From Avichristensenella sp031549105 (GTDB lineage: Bacteria > Bacillota > Clostridia > Christensenellales > Aristaeellaceae), in the NCBI GenBank assembly GCA_031549105.1, contig JAVBQK010000098.1:1-43441 (forward strand): 43,441 nt of DNA, in the 5' to 3' direction. This document shows, in pieces, positions 34,656 to 43,302 of the stretch. The position numbers and the translations under genes are program-made. The notes under the pieces are model-generated. The model searched no databases, was not told where the DNA came from, and worked only from the letters and a program-made list of their open reading frames with translations. How positions within the stretch are numbered: the first letter of the stretch is position 1; each line of letters starts with the position of its first letter.

Positions 34656-35693
34656 ATGGCAAGGCTCTCCCCCGTACCATTTCCTAGGATTGATTTTGAC
34701 CCGCCCCGCTATGGCTGCCGCTATGCCGCGCCGTTTGCCGTGGACGGGAATCTAGATAAGGCCGTCTGGCAAGCCGCGCCGTGGACGGATGACTTCGCGG
34801 ACATCGAAGGCCCGTCGATGCCCACCCCGCGCCAGCGCACACGCGCGAAGATGCTTTGGAGCGACGAGTGCCTCTACATTGGTGTGGAGCTGCACGAAAC
34901 CCATATCTGGGCCACGCTGACCCAGCGCGACTGCGTCATTTATCACGACAACGACATTGAGTTCTTTTTTGACCCTTCCGGCACCACGCACGAATACGGC
35001 GAAGTAGAGATCAACGCGCTGGGCACGGTGTGGGACCTGTTTCTGACCAAACCCTACCGGGACGGCGGCACGCCGGTCGATGGCTACGACATCAAGGGCC
35101 TGAAGGTCGGCATCCAGGTGGATGGCGAGATCAACAACCCTGCCGTCGACAACCGCCGCTGGTGCATTGAGGTGGCGATTCCGTGGGCGTCCGTCTTTGG
35201 CGACGGGGATCGCTCCAAGCCGCCTGTACCGGGTGATTTCTGGCGGATGAATCTCTCTCGCGTCACCTGGCGCACGGAGGTTGTGGACGGTGCGTATCGC
35301 AAGGTGATCAACCCGGAAACAGGCCGCCCCTACCCGGAGGACAACTGGGTCTGGGCGCCGACGGGCGTAATCAACATACATTATCCGGAACTGTGGGGCT
35401 ATGTTTACTTCTTAAAAGAAGGCATGCCGCTGCCAGGGCTGTGCAGCATCGAGCAGGATAAGTGGCGGCTTCGGCGTCTGTATTATCACCAGCGGGCGTA
35501 CAATGCGCGGAATGGGCGGTTTGCGGCAAGCCTCGCGGAGCTGGACGCGGACGAGGCAGGTCCTATCGTAGAAGCCACGCGCGATCTGTTCCAGATTACC
35601 CTACCAGCGGCGGACGGCAAAGGTGCTCACGCCATCCGCCAGGATGGCTACGTATGGAAACTGGACGACTGGAAGGGAGAGGATGCACAGTGA
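34656..35693 (+). CDS. CBM9-like carbohydrate-binding protein, no signal peptide
   Basis: 345 residues. The main domain starts at VDGNLDKAVWQAAPWTDDFADIEG, typical of CBM9-like proteins, with AKMLWSDECLYIGVELHETHIWATL, HDNDIEFFFDP and WCIEVAIPWASVF. These beta-sandwich domains bind carbohydrate ends. It has no signal peptide and no attached enzyme domain here, so it may be an intracellular carbohydrate-processing or lyase-like protein. The C-terminal 60 residues are helical. The only AUG that keeps the frame is at 34656; an ATG at 34649 runs into a stop. Its stop overlaps the GTG start of the next permease (GTGA). Confidence 0.8.
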   Translation: MARLSPVPFPRIDFDPPRYGCRYAAPFAVDGNLDKAVWQAAPWTDDFADIEGPSMPTPRQRTRAKMLWSDECLYIGVELHETHIWATLTQRDCVIYHDNDIEFFFDPSGTTHEYGEVEINALGTVWDLFLTKPYRDGGTPVDGYDIKGLKVGIQVDGEINNPAVDNRRWCIEVAIPWASVFGDGDRSKPPVPGDFWRMNLSRVTWRTEVVDGAYRKVINPETGRPYPEDNWVWAPTGVINIHYPELWGYVYFLKEGMPLPGLCSIEQDKWRLRRLYYHQRAYNARNGRFAASLAELDADEAGPIVEATRDLFQITLPAADGKGAHAIRQDGYVWKLDDWKGEDAQ

Positions 35694-36622
35694 CGGTAGG
35701 AAAAGCCCGCAAAAAAACCAAGTGGCGCATCGGCCTGACGCATTGGCAGATTTACGCGATGCTGATCCCGGGGCTGGCCTCCTTCATCATCTTCAACTAC
35801 GGCACGATGTGGGGCAACACGATTGCCTTTAAGAACTTTGCGTTTAACAAAACGCTTGGCCAGATGAGCTGGGCGGGCCTAAAACACTTCGAAAAGATAT
35901 TTGCTGACCCGTATTTCCTCATGACACTGCGCAATACCATCGTACTGAGCATTTACCGGCTGATTTTTGGCTTCCCGATCCCCATTATCTTTGCACTGCT
36001 GCTCAATGAGCTGCGCAGCATGCGGTACAAACGCATCGTGCAGACGGTATCGTACATGCCCAACTACCTTTCCTGGGTCATCATGAGCTCCATCTTCATC
36101 GGTCTTTTGTCGCTGGAGGGGCCAATCAACACCATACTCAAAATGGTGGGCATGCAAAAGCCCATCTACTTCCTGGGCGATAAGAAGGTCTTCCGTGCGG
36201 TGCTGATCGTTACCGATATTTGGAAGTCCGCGGGCTTTAGCTGCGTGATGTATCTGGCGGCCATTTCTTCGATTGATGTGCAGCTGTATGAGTCAGCCAA
36301 GCTGGACGGCTCAACCCGCCTGCAAAACATCATCTACATCACCATTCCCTGCATCTCCAACGTCATCGTCATCGCGCTTATCCTGCGCATGGGGTCGGCG
36401 GTGTCGGCCAACTTTGAGCAGATTGTCAACCTATATAGCCCGCAGGTATACGACGTGGCCGACGTGATTGAGACGTTCGTGTACCGGCGCGGCCTGCTGG
36501 ACGGCGCGTATAACATGGCTGCCGCGGTGGACGTGTTCAAGTCCGTCGTGGGCCTGATTCTGGTACTCACGACCAATGAGATTGCCAAGCGCATCGGCGG
36601 GAAGGAGGCGGCGATATGGTGA
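35690..36622 (+). CDS. Carbohydrate ABC transporter permease (LplB-like, CUT1), GTG start
   Basis: 310 residues with six helices. Early HWQIYAMLIPGLASFIIFNYGTMWGN and FAFNKTLGQMSWAGLKHFEKIF match LplB/YteP permeases; the EAA loop is VQLYESAKLDGSTRLQNIIYITIPC. I place the start at GTG 35690, in a GTGA overlap with the previous stop, with GGGAGAGG upstream; the open frame continues further up only through the CBM9 gene. It partners with the next permease, and the ATPase is not in the locus. The LGDKKVFRAVLIVTDIWKSAG segment is close to the paralogue at 25912-26838. Confidence 0.92.
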   Translation: MTVGKARKKTKWRIGLTHWQIYAMLIPGLASFIIFNYGTMWGNTIAFKNFAFNKTLGQMSWAGLKHFEKIFADPYFLMTLRNTIVLSIYRLIFGFPIPIIFALLLNELRSMRYKRIVQTVSYMPNYLSWVIMSSIFIGLLSLEGPINTILKMVGMQKPIYFLGDKKVFRAVLIVTDIWKSAGFSCVMYLAAISSIDVQLYESAKLDGSTRLQNIIYITIPCISNVIVIALILRMGSAVSANFEQIVNLYSPQVYDVADVIETFVYRRGLLDGAYNMAAAVDVFKSVVGLILVLTTNEIAKRIGGKEAAIW

Positions 36623-37527
36623 CGCCCTCCGCGAAGACCAAGCGCAAGAACCGCATCAAGGAGCCGTTTTCCGACCAGATATTCAACGTTTTCAACGTCA
36701 TCATCATGCTCTTCGTGCTGGTGATCACGCTCTATCCTTTCTGGGATGTGCTGGTCAGCTCTGTATCGAAGGTCAAAAACAACTTCGGCCTGACGCTCTG
36801 GCCGAAGAATGTCTCCTTTGACGCCTACAGGCTGATGTTTGAGTACAAGGCGCTGTGGACGGCGTACGGTTGGAGCATCATCCGCACGGTGCTGGTGGTA
36901 ATCATCGGCGTGTTCCTCACCGCGTTGACGGCGTACCCGCTCTCCAAGAAAAAGCTGCCGCTGATCCCGTTTTTCACCTTCGTGATCCTGCTGACGATGC
37001 TGTTCGGTCGGCCGATGATCGCCGAGTACATGCTCTTTAAAGAGCTGAAGCTGATCAACAACTTCTGGGTGATGATCGTGCCCGGCGCACTGGTGGCGTA
37101 CTATGTGCTGATCACGCGCAACTTCTTCCAGTCGATCCCTGATTCGCTGGAGGAGTCCGCGTCGATCGACGGGGCGAGCTGGTTCCGCATTTTCCTGCAG
37201 ATCATCCTGCCGCTGTCGATGCCGGTGCTGGCGACCGTGGGCCTGTGGAAGCTGCTGGAGGCGTGGAACGACTGGTATACGCCGACTGTCTACATTCCCA
37301 ACATGAAGATCCAGGTGGTGCAGCAGATTCTGCGCCGCTACATCATTGAGAACGACATGTCCTCAATCAACTCGGTCGTGCAGGCGGTGTCCAGCAAGGA
37401 CAAGTACTCCGGCCGCATGCTGGAGTCGACGACCATCGTCGCGGCCAGTGTGCCGATCCTGCTGGTATACCCGCTGCTGCAGAAGTACTTTGCCAAGGGG
37501 ATCATGCTTGGGTCCGTGAAGGGGTGA
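36616..37527 (+). CDS. Carbohydrate ABC transporter permease (LplC-like, CUT1)
   Basis: 303 residues, six helices. First helix FNVIIMLFVLVITLYPFWDVLVSSV, EAA loop IPDSLEESASIDGASWFRIFLQIILPLSMPV, ending LQKYFAKGIMLGSVKG, the same tail seen in the permease at 25022-25903. It overlaps the preceding permease by 7 bases, with AAGGAGG upstream. Forms the channel of the second importer. Confidence 0.93.
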   Translation: MVTPSAKTKRKNRIKEPFSDQIFNVFNVIIMLFVLVITLYPFWDVLVSSVSKVKNNFGLTLWPKNVSFDAYRLMFEYKALWTAYGWSIIRTVLVVIIGVFLTALTAYPLSKKKLPLIPFFTFVILLTMLFGRPMIAEYMLFKELKLINNFWVMIVPGALVAYYVLITRNFFQSIPDSLEESASIDGASWFRIFLQIILPLSMPVLATVGLWKLLEAWNDWYTPTVYIPNMKIQVVQQILRRYIIENDMSSINSVVQAVSSKDKYSGRMLESTTIVAASVPILLVYPLLQKYFAKGIMLGSVKG

Positions 37528-37586
37528 CCTTTGCCCGCATTCGCAAGCGGGCTGGAAATATACCCACAAAGAAGGAGGTTTATCTC

Positions 37587-39158
37587 ATGACCAAGACACG
37601 CATTTGGGCCGCCCTTCTATCCCTGCTGATGGTGATCGGCATGGCCGTCCCCGCGATGGCCGCAACCGCGACCGGCGCGCCGCACGTCTTCCTCTCCGAG
37701 GGCGACCAGGTCAACGCTGAGAATGACGACCAGTTCCTCGTATGGCTGGGCGCGGACCGCTATCAGTCGCTGGGCGGCGGCGCGGGCACGCTGGACATCC
37801 TGGAGAAGGTCGCCACCGATGAAGGCATCGAGCTGGTGTTCATCAACAAGACGGCCGACCAGAAGAGCTTTGTCAACATGAAGCTGATGGCTGGCGAGAT
37901 CCCGGACATCTTCGACGGCTACGGCAGCTTCTCCGATTACAACCAGCTGGTGCAGGACGGCATCCTGGCCGAGCTGCCGGTGGAGTTCATCCGCGAGAAC
38001 ATGCCCAACTACACCGCGTGGGTGGAGTACTGGGGCGGCGCGAACATCTGGAAGTACTACGAGCGCGATGGCAAGAACTATGCGCTGCCCAACATCTGGA
38101 CGCTGGGCAACAACGGCATGGGCCTGGGCATCCGCGAGGACCTGTTTGTAAAGGCCGGCGCGTCGATCCCCACCACCATTGACGAGTGGACCGAGGCGAT
38201 GGGCCTGATCAAGGAAAACCTGGGCATCGCCACGCTGGGCGGCCAGAAGGACCTGGTCAAGGAGACCACGGGCTTTGTGTACGGCGCGTTTGGCGCGTAC
38301 CCCGGCATCTTCTACGAGAAGGATGGAGACATCATTTTCGGTTCGATCCAGCCGGAAATCAAAGAGGGCCTGAAGGTCGTCGCCGACTGGTACCAGAAGG
38401 GCTACATCGATCCTGAGTACACCACCATCGACGGTGCGAACATGGTTGCCAAGTGGAACGACGACCGCGTCGCCGCGACCGTCTACTACTGGTGGGCGTT
38501 CTACCCGAAGGGGACCCTCTACGGCACCGATTTCTATGATGTCACCGACATCAACGAAGAAGCCATCGTCACCCACATCGACTTCCCGACCGGCCCCGAC
38601 GGACTGGCCGGCAGCATCCAGGGCAACAGCGCGTACATGGGCCCGATGTTCGGTGCGCACATGACCACCGATCAGATCGCCAAGTACATGAAGATCTGGG
38701 ACAAGTACTCCTTCACCTCCGAGGGCGTCAACCTGCTGATGGCGGGCATCGAAGGCGTGCACTACACCTACGATCCGGTCAAGGGCGTCATCTACAACGC
38801 GCCGTATGACACCGAAGAAGGCCGCTACAACGTTGGTCTGCGCATCGTGGACTGCATCCCGATCACGCTGAACAACTACGAAGTGCAGGCGTACACCAAC
38901 TTCACCCCCGAATACCAGCCGCTGCGCGACGCGGGCAACGCCAAGGGCATTGGCCAGGGCGACCTCATGGGGCCGTTCAACCGTCCGATCTGGAACGAGA
39001 AGTCCGACATGCTCAACAAGCTGTCCAATGACTTCCTCTACGACGTGATGGTCGGCAACAAGAGCGTGGATGAGTTCGACAAGTTCGTCGCCGATTGGCT
39101 CGCCGCGGGCGGCCAGGAAGTGCTGGACGAAGCGAACGCGCTGTGGCACGCTGAGTAA
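37587..39158 (+). CDS. Extracellular sugar-binding protein (CUT1)
   Basis: 523 residues. Signal peptide TKTRIWAALLSLLMVIGMAVPAMA with A-M-A cleavage and no lipobox cysteine. Binding-protein features: LDILEKVATDEGIELVFINKT, FVNMKLMAGEIPDIFDGYGSF, LGIREDLFVKAGASIPTTIDEWTEAMGLIKE and the ending NDFLYDVMVGNKSVDEFDKFVADWLAAGGQEVLDEAN. ATG at 37587 has AAGGAGG 8 bases upstream. It follows the two permeases and delivers sugar to them. The gene is followed by an inverted pair of hairpin repeats that separates it from the glycosidase genes. Confidence 0.93.
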   Translation: MTKTRIWAALLSLLMVIGMAVPAMAATATGAPHVFLSEGDQVNAENDDQFLVWLGADRYQSLGGGAGTLDILEKVATDEGIELVFINKTADQKSFVNMKLMAGEIPDIFDGYGSFSDYNQLVQDGILAELPVEFIRENMPNYTAWVEYWGGANIWKYYERDGKNYALPNIWTLGNNGMGLGIREDLFVKAGASIPTTIDEWTEAMGLIKENLGIATLGGQKDLVKETTGFVYGAFGAYPGIFYEKDGDIIFGSIQPEIKEGLKVVADWYQKGYIDPEYTTIDGANMVAKWNDDRVAATVYYWWAFYPKGTLYGTDFYDVTDINEEAIVTHIDFPTGPDGLAGSIQGNSAYMGPMFGAHMTTDQIAKYMKIWDKYSFTSEGVNLLMAGIEGVHYTYDPVKGVIYNAPYDTEEGRYNVGLRIVDCIPITLNNYEVQAYTNFTPEYQPLRDAGNAKGIGQGDLMGPFNRPIWNEKSDMLNKLSNDFLYDVMVGNKSVDEFDKFVADWLAAGGQEVLDEANALWHAE

Positions 39159-39200
39159 CGGGACGAGGGGTAGGGACGGCGGGGCTGTCGGGGTAGGAAC

Positions 39201-39290
39201 GGAGGAACGCCAGGGGACGCTGTCCCCTGGACCCCTGCCAGGAGGCGAGCCTCCTGGACCTCCAATGTTTCGCCTGTGGGCGGGTGGGGT
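39201..39290 (+). repeat. Double-hairpin intergenic repeat, copy D
   Basis: GGAACG, hairpin 1 (CCAGGGGAC 39210-39218 with GTCCCCTGG 39222-39230), ACCCCTG, hairpin 2 (CCAGGAGGC 39238-39246 with GCCTCCTGG 39249-39257), and the tail AATGTTTCGCC with GTGGGCGGG. It lies just after the binding-protein gene and forms the left arm of a large inverted repeat with copy E. Confidence 0.9.
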
Positions 39291-39311
39291 TTTATGGATG
39301 ATGATTGCAAA

Positions 39312-39402
39312 GTCCCGCCCGCCGTAAGGCGAAATATTGGGTTTCCAAAGGGCAAAGCCCTTTGGCAGGGGGCCTGGGGGACAGCGTCCACCAGCGTTCT
39401 TC
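39312..39402 (-). repeat. Double-hairpin intergenic repeat, copy E (inverted relative to copy D)
   Basis: CCCGCCCGCC tail, GGCGAAATATTGGGTTT, hairpin 2 (CCAAAGGGC 39345-39353 with GCCCTTTGG 39357-39365) and an imperfect hairpin 1 (CTGGGGGAC 39374-39382 with GTCCACCAG 39386-39394). Its hairpin 2 sequence matches copy A, not copy D. About 20 AT-richer bases separate it from copy D. Confidence 0.88.
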
Positions 39403-39424
39403 CCCTCTACCACGGCAGCCCTTT

Positions 39425-39440
39425 TTCATGGTATACTGTT
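39425..39440 (+). promoter_or_regulatory. Possible extended -10 promoter for the glycosidase genes
   Basis: TTCATGGTATACTG carries a TGG extension and TATACT (39432-39437), 50 bases before the ATG at 39487. No good -35 box is present. It would give the two glycosidase genes a separate start beyond the repeat pair. Confidence 0.5.
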
Positions 39441-39486
39441 GCCGCCGCTGGACGGCGATACGCTATTTTGTGTTGAGGATAAACAA

Positions 39487-41940
39487 ATGCTGAACTTGCA
39501 GATGTGGTGGCAGGGGGCGGACAGGCCCTTTCATTGCCGCCCGGAGGATTGTTTCTTTTCGGCGGAACAGCCTGCGGAGGGTGCGCCTGAGTTTGTGCTT
39601 CGTGCACGGCCTGGTCAGACGGCCGCTGTGCAGTTGATGCTGCTATCCGATGCAGATGCCGCTGTCACCGCGCTGGCGACGGATGTGGCGTGGCCTGTGC
39701 ATGTGCCCGCGCTCTGCGGGGTGAATCGGCGGGGCAGGCCGATGCGGCAGGTGGTTACGCTGGAGGCAGGGAAGCCCTGGCCCATTTGGGTGCTGGTGGA
39801 GGTGCCCATGCTGGCGCAGGGGGAGCATAGATTTGACTTTACTGTGCTGATGGATGGCGGGGAGTCCGCTGAGATTGAGCTGGCGATGGAGGTTTCGGGA
39901 GAGATACTGCACCATGGCGGCGAGGATGACGGTGACACGCTCGCGCGCCTTGCGTGGCTGGATTCGGCGCTGGGGTGCGAGGATACGGTGACTGCGCCGT
40001 TCCTGCCGATCGCGGCAGATGGGAAGCGGTTTACCATCCTGGGGCGTGAAATCGCGCTGGGTGAGAATGGCTTGCCGGAGCGGATGCTGACGCATTTTAC
40101 TGGGATTAACGATGCGCTGCTGGCTGAGGGGCGGGAGATTTTCGCCGTGCCGCCGCGCCTGGAAGCAGTGCGGGAAGGGCAGCCGGTCGCGATGACCGGC
40201 GAATGCCGTGTGCTCTCGGTGGCGCATACCCGTGTGACCTGGGAAGCGGCGCTTGCGGGCGGCGGGCTTTCGTGCGTGGTAGCGGGCTGGTTGGAGTTTG
40301 ACGGGTGGATGCATTTTGATGTGCAGTGGACCGCCGAGGCGGACACGGCGCTGGACGACATCCGGTTGGTGTTTGCGCCGAAGGCCGAATTCGCGCGCTG
40401 GTTCACCGGCGTGGGCACGATGGCTGTGGAGCGGCCCGCGTACCACCGCTGGCAGTGGGACCGGCAAAAGCAGCAGGACGGATTCTACTGCGGCGGGATG
40501 AACGGCGGCATCGTCTGCCGGCCGGTGACGGACAGCTATGTGCGCCCGTACTGCAACATTTATTACAAGTTTGGCCCGCGCAACCAGCCGGAAACCTGGG
40601 TCAACGGCGGCGAGGGGTATTTTGAGCTACACAGCGGCGAGGCGTCCACGGAGTTGGGGTACCACACCGGCGCGCTGACGCTGGCCAAGGGACAGACAGT
40701 TACCACACATTTCGAGCTGGGGTTCACACCGTTCAAGCTGGTGAATCAGGCGGCGCATTATGCGGTGCGGTACTATCAGGCACCGGGCGAGAGCGATCCG
40801 CAGGGCTGGATCGACAAGGCATTGCGCATCGGTGCGTCGCACGTGGTGGTGCACCACGCCAAGGAGATTTACCCTTTCATCAACTACCCGATGTACGACG
40901 GCCCCGCGATGCACGACTTCACGCAGGCGGTGCACGAAGCGGGCCTGAAGATGAAGCCGTACTACACGGTGCGCGAACTGACGAGCAAGCTTCCTGAGTT
41001 CTTCCCGTTGCGCAGCCTGCGCGGCGAGATATTCGCACAGCCCAATTTCCATTTCGACGGCGTACCCGGCCAGGGTGAGAAGGATGCTTGGCTCGCCGAG
41101 GAGTGCGGAAACCTGGCGCTGCCCGCGTGGAAGGCGGAGTTCACCAAGGGCAAGTACGCCGGAACGTGCGATCCTTCGGTGATCGTCAACCCGGCCTCAC
41201 GGATTATCAATTTCTACATTGAAGGCCTGCGCTGGATGTGCGAAAGCTGGGGCATCGACGGCATCTATGTGGATGACACAGGTCTGGATCGGTTCGATAT
41301 CCAGAGGGCACGCCGCGTGCTGGATGGCCGCCGTGCGGGCGCGAAGATCGACCTGCACTCCTGGAACCACTTTCATGATTGGTGGGGCGAGTCCTGGGGC
41401 CACAACGCCGTGATGTACGCGGAGCTGTTTCCGTATATTGATTCGCTGTGGTTCGGTGAAGGGTTCAACTTTGATGAGATCAACCCGGTCGAGATGCTGG
41501 TGGAGTGTTCCGGTCTGCCCTTCGGCCTGATGAGCGAGATGCTCGAGGGCGGCGGAAACCCGTGGCGCGGGCTGCTCTTTGGCGAGACGGCGCGCGCTGG
41601 GTGGCGCGAGAACGGGCCGGAGGGCGTATGGGCGATGCGCGCCGCATACGGATTTGACCAAGCCAAGCTGCGCGGCTGGTGGGAGGAAAACCCGCCCGCG
41701 AAGGCCAGCGATCCGCGCGTGCTGGTCACCCTCTACGAGTTGCCGGAGGGCGCGATGCTCTGCGCGGCGAGCTTTGCCGGGGAGCCGATAAGCGTTAGCT
41801 TTACACTAAACGCTGATTTCACGCCGACATCGGCGCATCTGCCGGAGATTGAGCATGTGCAGGCAGGCAGCGACGCGGCCGCGGACGGCGTCTATACGAT
41901 TGAGCCCGGCAAGGGCGTTGTGATTTACTACAAGAGGTGA
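39487..41940 (+). CDS. GH123-like / DUF6067-type glycoside hydrolase
   Basis: 817 residues, no signal peptide. A beta-rich N-terminal half (1-430) with a galactose-mutarotase-like look is followed by a TIM-barrel-like region that begins near WIDKALRIGASHVVVHHAKEIYP and continues with VNPASRIINFYIEGLRW and GIDGIYVDDTGLDRFD (Asp596-Asp597). After that come HSWNHFHDWWG, VMYAELFPYIDSLWFGEGFNFDE (Glu646, Glu658) and a small C-terminal beta domain. The paired acids at strand ends fit a retaining or substrate-assisted hydrolase. GH123 members act on N-acetylgalactosaminides, but this relative's substrate is not known. ATG at 39487 has GAGG 8 bases upstream; the frame runs on through the repeat but no start there has a binding site. 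The fucosidase gene follows after 6 bases. Confidence 0.75.
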   Translation: MLNLQMWWQGADRPFHCRPEDCFFSAEQPAEGAPEFVLRARPGQTAAVQLMLLSDADAAVTALATDVAWPVHVPALCGVNRRGRPMRQVVTLEAGKPWPIWVLVEVPMLAQGEHRFDFTVLMDGGESAEIELAMEVSGEILHHGGEDDGDTLARLAWLDSALGCEDTVTAPFLPIAADGKRFTILGREIALGENGLPERMLTHFTGINDALLAEGREIFAVPPRLEAVREGQPVAMTGECRVLSVAHTRVTWEAALAGGGLSCVVAGWLEFDGWMHFDVQWTAEADTALDDIRLVFAPKAEFARWFTGVGTMAVERPAYHRWQWDRQKQQDGFYCGGMNGGIVCRPVTDSYVRPYCNIYYKFGPRNQPETWVNGGEGYFELHSGEASTELGYHTGALTLAKGQTVTTHFELGFTPFKLVNQAAHYAVRYYQAPGESDPQGWIDKALRIGASHVVVHHAKEIYPFINYPMYDGPAMHDFTQAVHEAGLKMKPYYTVRELTSKLPEFFPLRSLRGEIFAQPNFHFDGVPGQGEKDAWLAEECGNLALPAWKAEFTKGKYAGTCDPSVIVNPASRIINFYIEGLRWMCESWGIDGIYVDDTGLDRFDIQRARRVLDGRRAGAKIDLHSWNHFHDWWGESWGHNAVMYAELFPYIDSLWFGEGFNFDEINPVEMLVECSGLPFGLMSEMLEGGGNPWRGLLFGETARAGWRENGPEGVWAMRAAYGFDQAKLRGWWEENPPAKASDPRVLVTLYELPEGAMLCAASFAGEPISVSFTLNADFTPTSAHLPEIEHVQAGSDAAADGVYTIEPGKGVVIYYKR

Positions 41941-41946
41941 GCGAAG

Positions 41947-43302
41947 ATGAGCGAGGAAATCGTAGAGCAGGGCGTACATAACTATAGCGGCGCGGATACG
42001 TACATCGCGCCGACCGACCCACTGCTCAAGGAGCGGCTGGAGTGGTTCCAGGATCAGAAGCTCGCGCTGATGATGCACTGGGGTCCGTACAGCCAGCTGG
42101 GGCTGGTGGAGTCCTGGGCGCTGAGCGACGAGGATGCCGACTGGTCGCGCACGGGCGTTGACTGGGGCGTCGATGGCGAGACGTTCAAGGCGCAGTACCG
42201 CGCGCTGAACAAGACGTTCAACCCCGTTCGGTTTGAGCCGGAGAAGTGGGCCGCGCTGGCGAAGGAGGGCGGGTTTAAGTACCTGGTCTTCACCACCAAG
42301 CACCACGACGGCTTCTGCATGTGGGACAGCGCGTATTCCGACTACAAGACCACGGCGGAGGACTGCCCCTACCATACGCACCCCAATGCCGATATCGTGG
42401 GCAAGGTGTTTGACGCGTTCCGCGCCGAGGGGCTGGGCATCGCCGCGTACTTCTCCAAGGCCGACTGGCATACGGAAACATACTGGGCGCCGGGCCAGAA
42501 GCGCACCAACCCCACCTGGCGCGGCCCCTCGTATGTGCCGGCGGAAAACCCGGCGCTGTGGGAGCAGTTTGTGCAGTTTACGCATAACCAGGTGCTGGAG
42601 CTGGCAACGAAGTACGGAAGTCTCGACGTGCTGTGGTTTGACGCGGGCTGGGTGCGCGCGACCAACGGGCAGGATATCCGCATTGAAGAGATGATGGACA
42701 AGGTGCGCGCGGTGCAGCCGTGGGTGCTCTCCGCCGACCGCACTTGCGGCGGCATCTGCGAGAACTACGTCACGCCCGAGCAGTGCGTGCCGGAGAAGCC
42801 GCTGGGCATCCCGTGGGAGAGCTGCGTCACGATGGGCACGTCGTTCTCCTTCGCGTATGAGGATGATTACAAGTCCGTGCGCCAGCTGGTTCATCTGCTG
42901 ATGGACATCGTATCCAAGGGCGGAAACCTAGCACTGAACGTCGGCCCGCAGCCGGATGGCCGCCTGCCGCGCCTGGCGATTGAGCGGATCAAGGGCCTGG
43001 GCGAGTGGCTGAAGGTCTACAGCGAGGGCGTATACGGCACGCGCGTCTGCGCGCCGTACCGCAAGGATGGCTTTGCCTTCACGCAGAAACAGGGCTGTGT
43101 CTACGCATTCCGCCTTTATGAGGACGAAAGCCAACCGACGCCCGAAGTGCTAATTATCCCCTACGCGGGCCAGGTTAACCAGGTGACGGACATGGCGACT
43201 GGCGAGGCCGTGCCGTTCATCAACACGGCGGAGGGTGTGCGGGTAACGCTGCCGGTGCGCGAAAAGTCGCCGATCGCCGACGGATTCGTGCTGGAAGCCT
43301 AA
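41947..43302 (+). CDS. Alpha-L-fucosidase, GH29
   Basis: 451 residues, no signal peptide, so it probably acts on imported fucosylated oligosaccharides. Family hallmarks: LALMMHWGPYSQLG, KYLVFTTKHHDGFCMWDS, the nucleophile Asp232 in DVLWFDAGW, and NLALNVGPQPDGRLP. A C-terminal beta-sandwich domain follows from about residue 360. The acid/base Glu of GH29 varies and cannot be fixed by eye. GAGGTGA lies 6 bases before the ATG. It is cotranscribed with the GH123-like gene, so the imported glycan probably carries fucose plus a hexosamine. Confidence 0.94.
   Translation: MSEEIVEQGVHNYSGADTYIAPTDPLLKERLEWFQDQKLALMMHWGPYSQLGLVESWALSDEDADWSRTGVDWGVDGETFKAQYRALNKTFNPVRFEPEKWAALAKEGGFKYLVFTTKHHDGFCMWDSAYSDYKTTAEDCPYHTHPNADIVGKVFDAFRAEGLGIAAYFSKADWHTETYWAPGQKRTNPTWRGPSYVPAENPALWEQFVQFTHNQVLELATKYGSLDVLWFDAGWVRATNGQDIRIEEMMDKVRAVQPWVLSADRTCGGICENYVTPEQCVPEKPLGIPWESCVTMGTSFSFAYEDDYKSVRQLVHLLMDIVSKGGNLALNVGPQPDGRLPRLAIERIKGLGEWLKVYSEGVYGTRVCAPYRKDGFAFTQKQGCVYAFRLYEDESQPTPEVLIIPYAGQVNQVTDMATGEAVPFINTAEGVRVTLPVREKSPIADGFVLEA

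Noticed and set aside
37617..39413. Minus-strand open frame of 598 codons opposite the binding-protein gene
   Set aside because: It mirrors the codon pattern of the binding-protein gene and enters the repeat elements.
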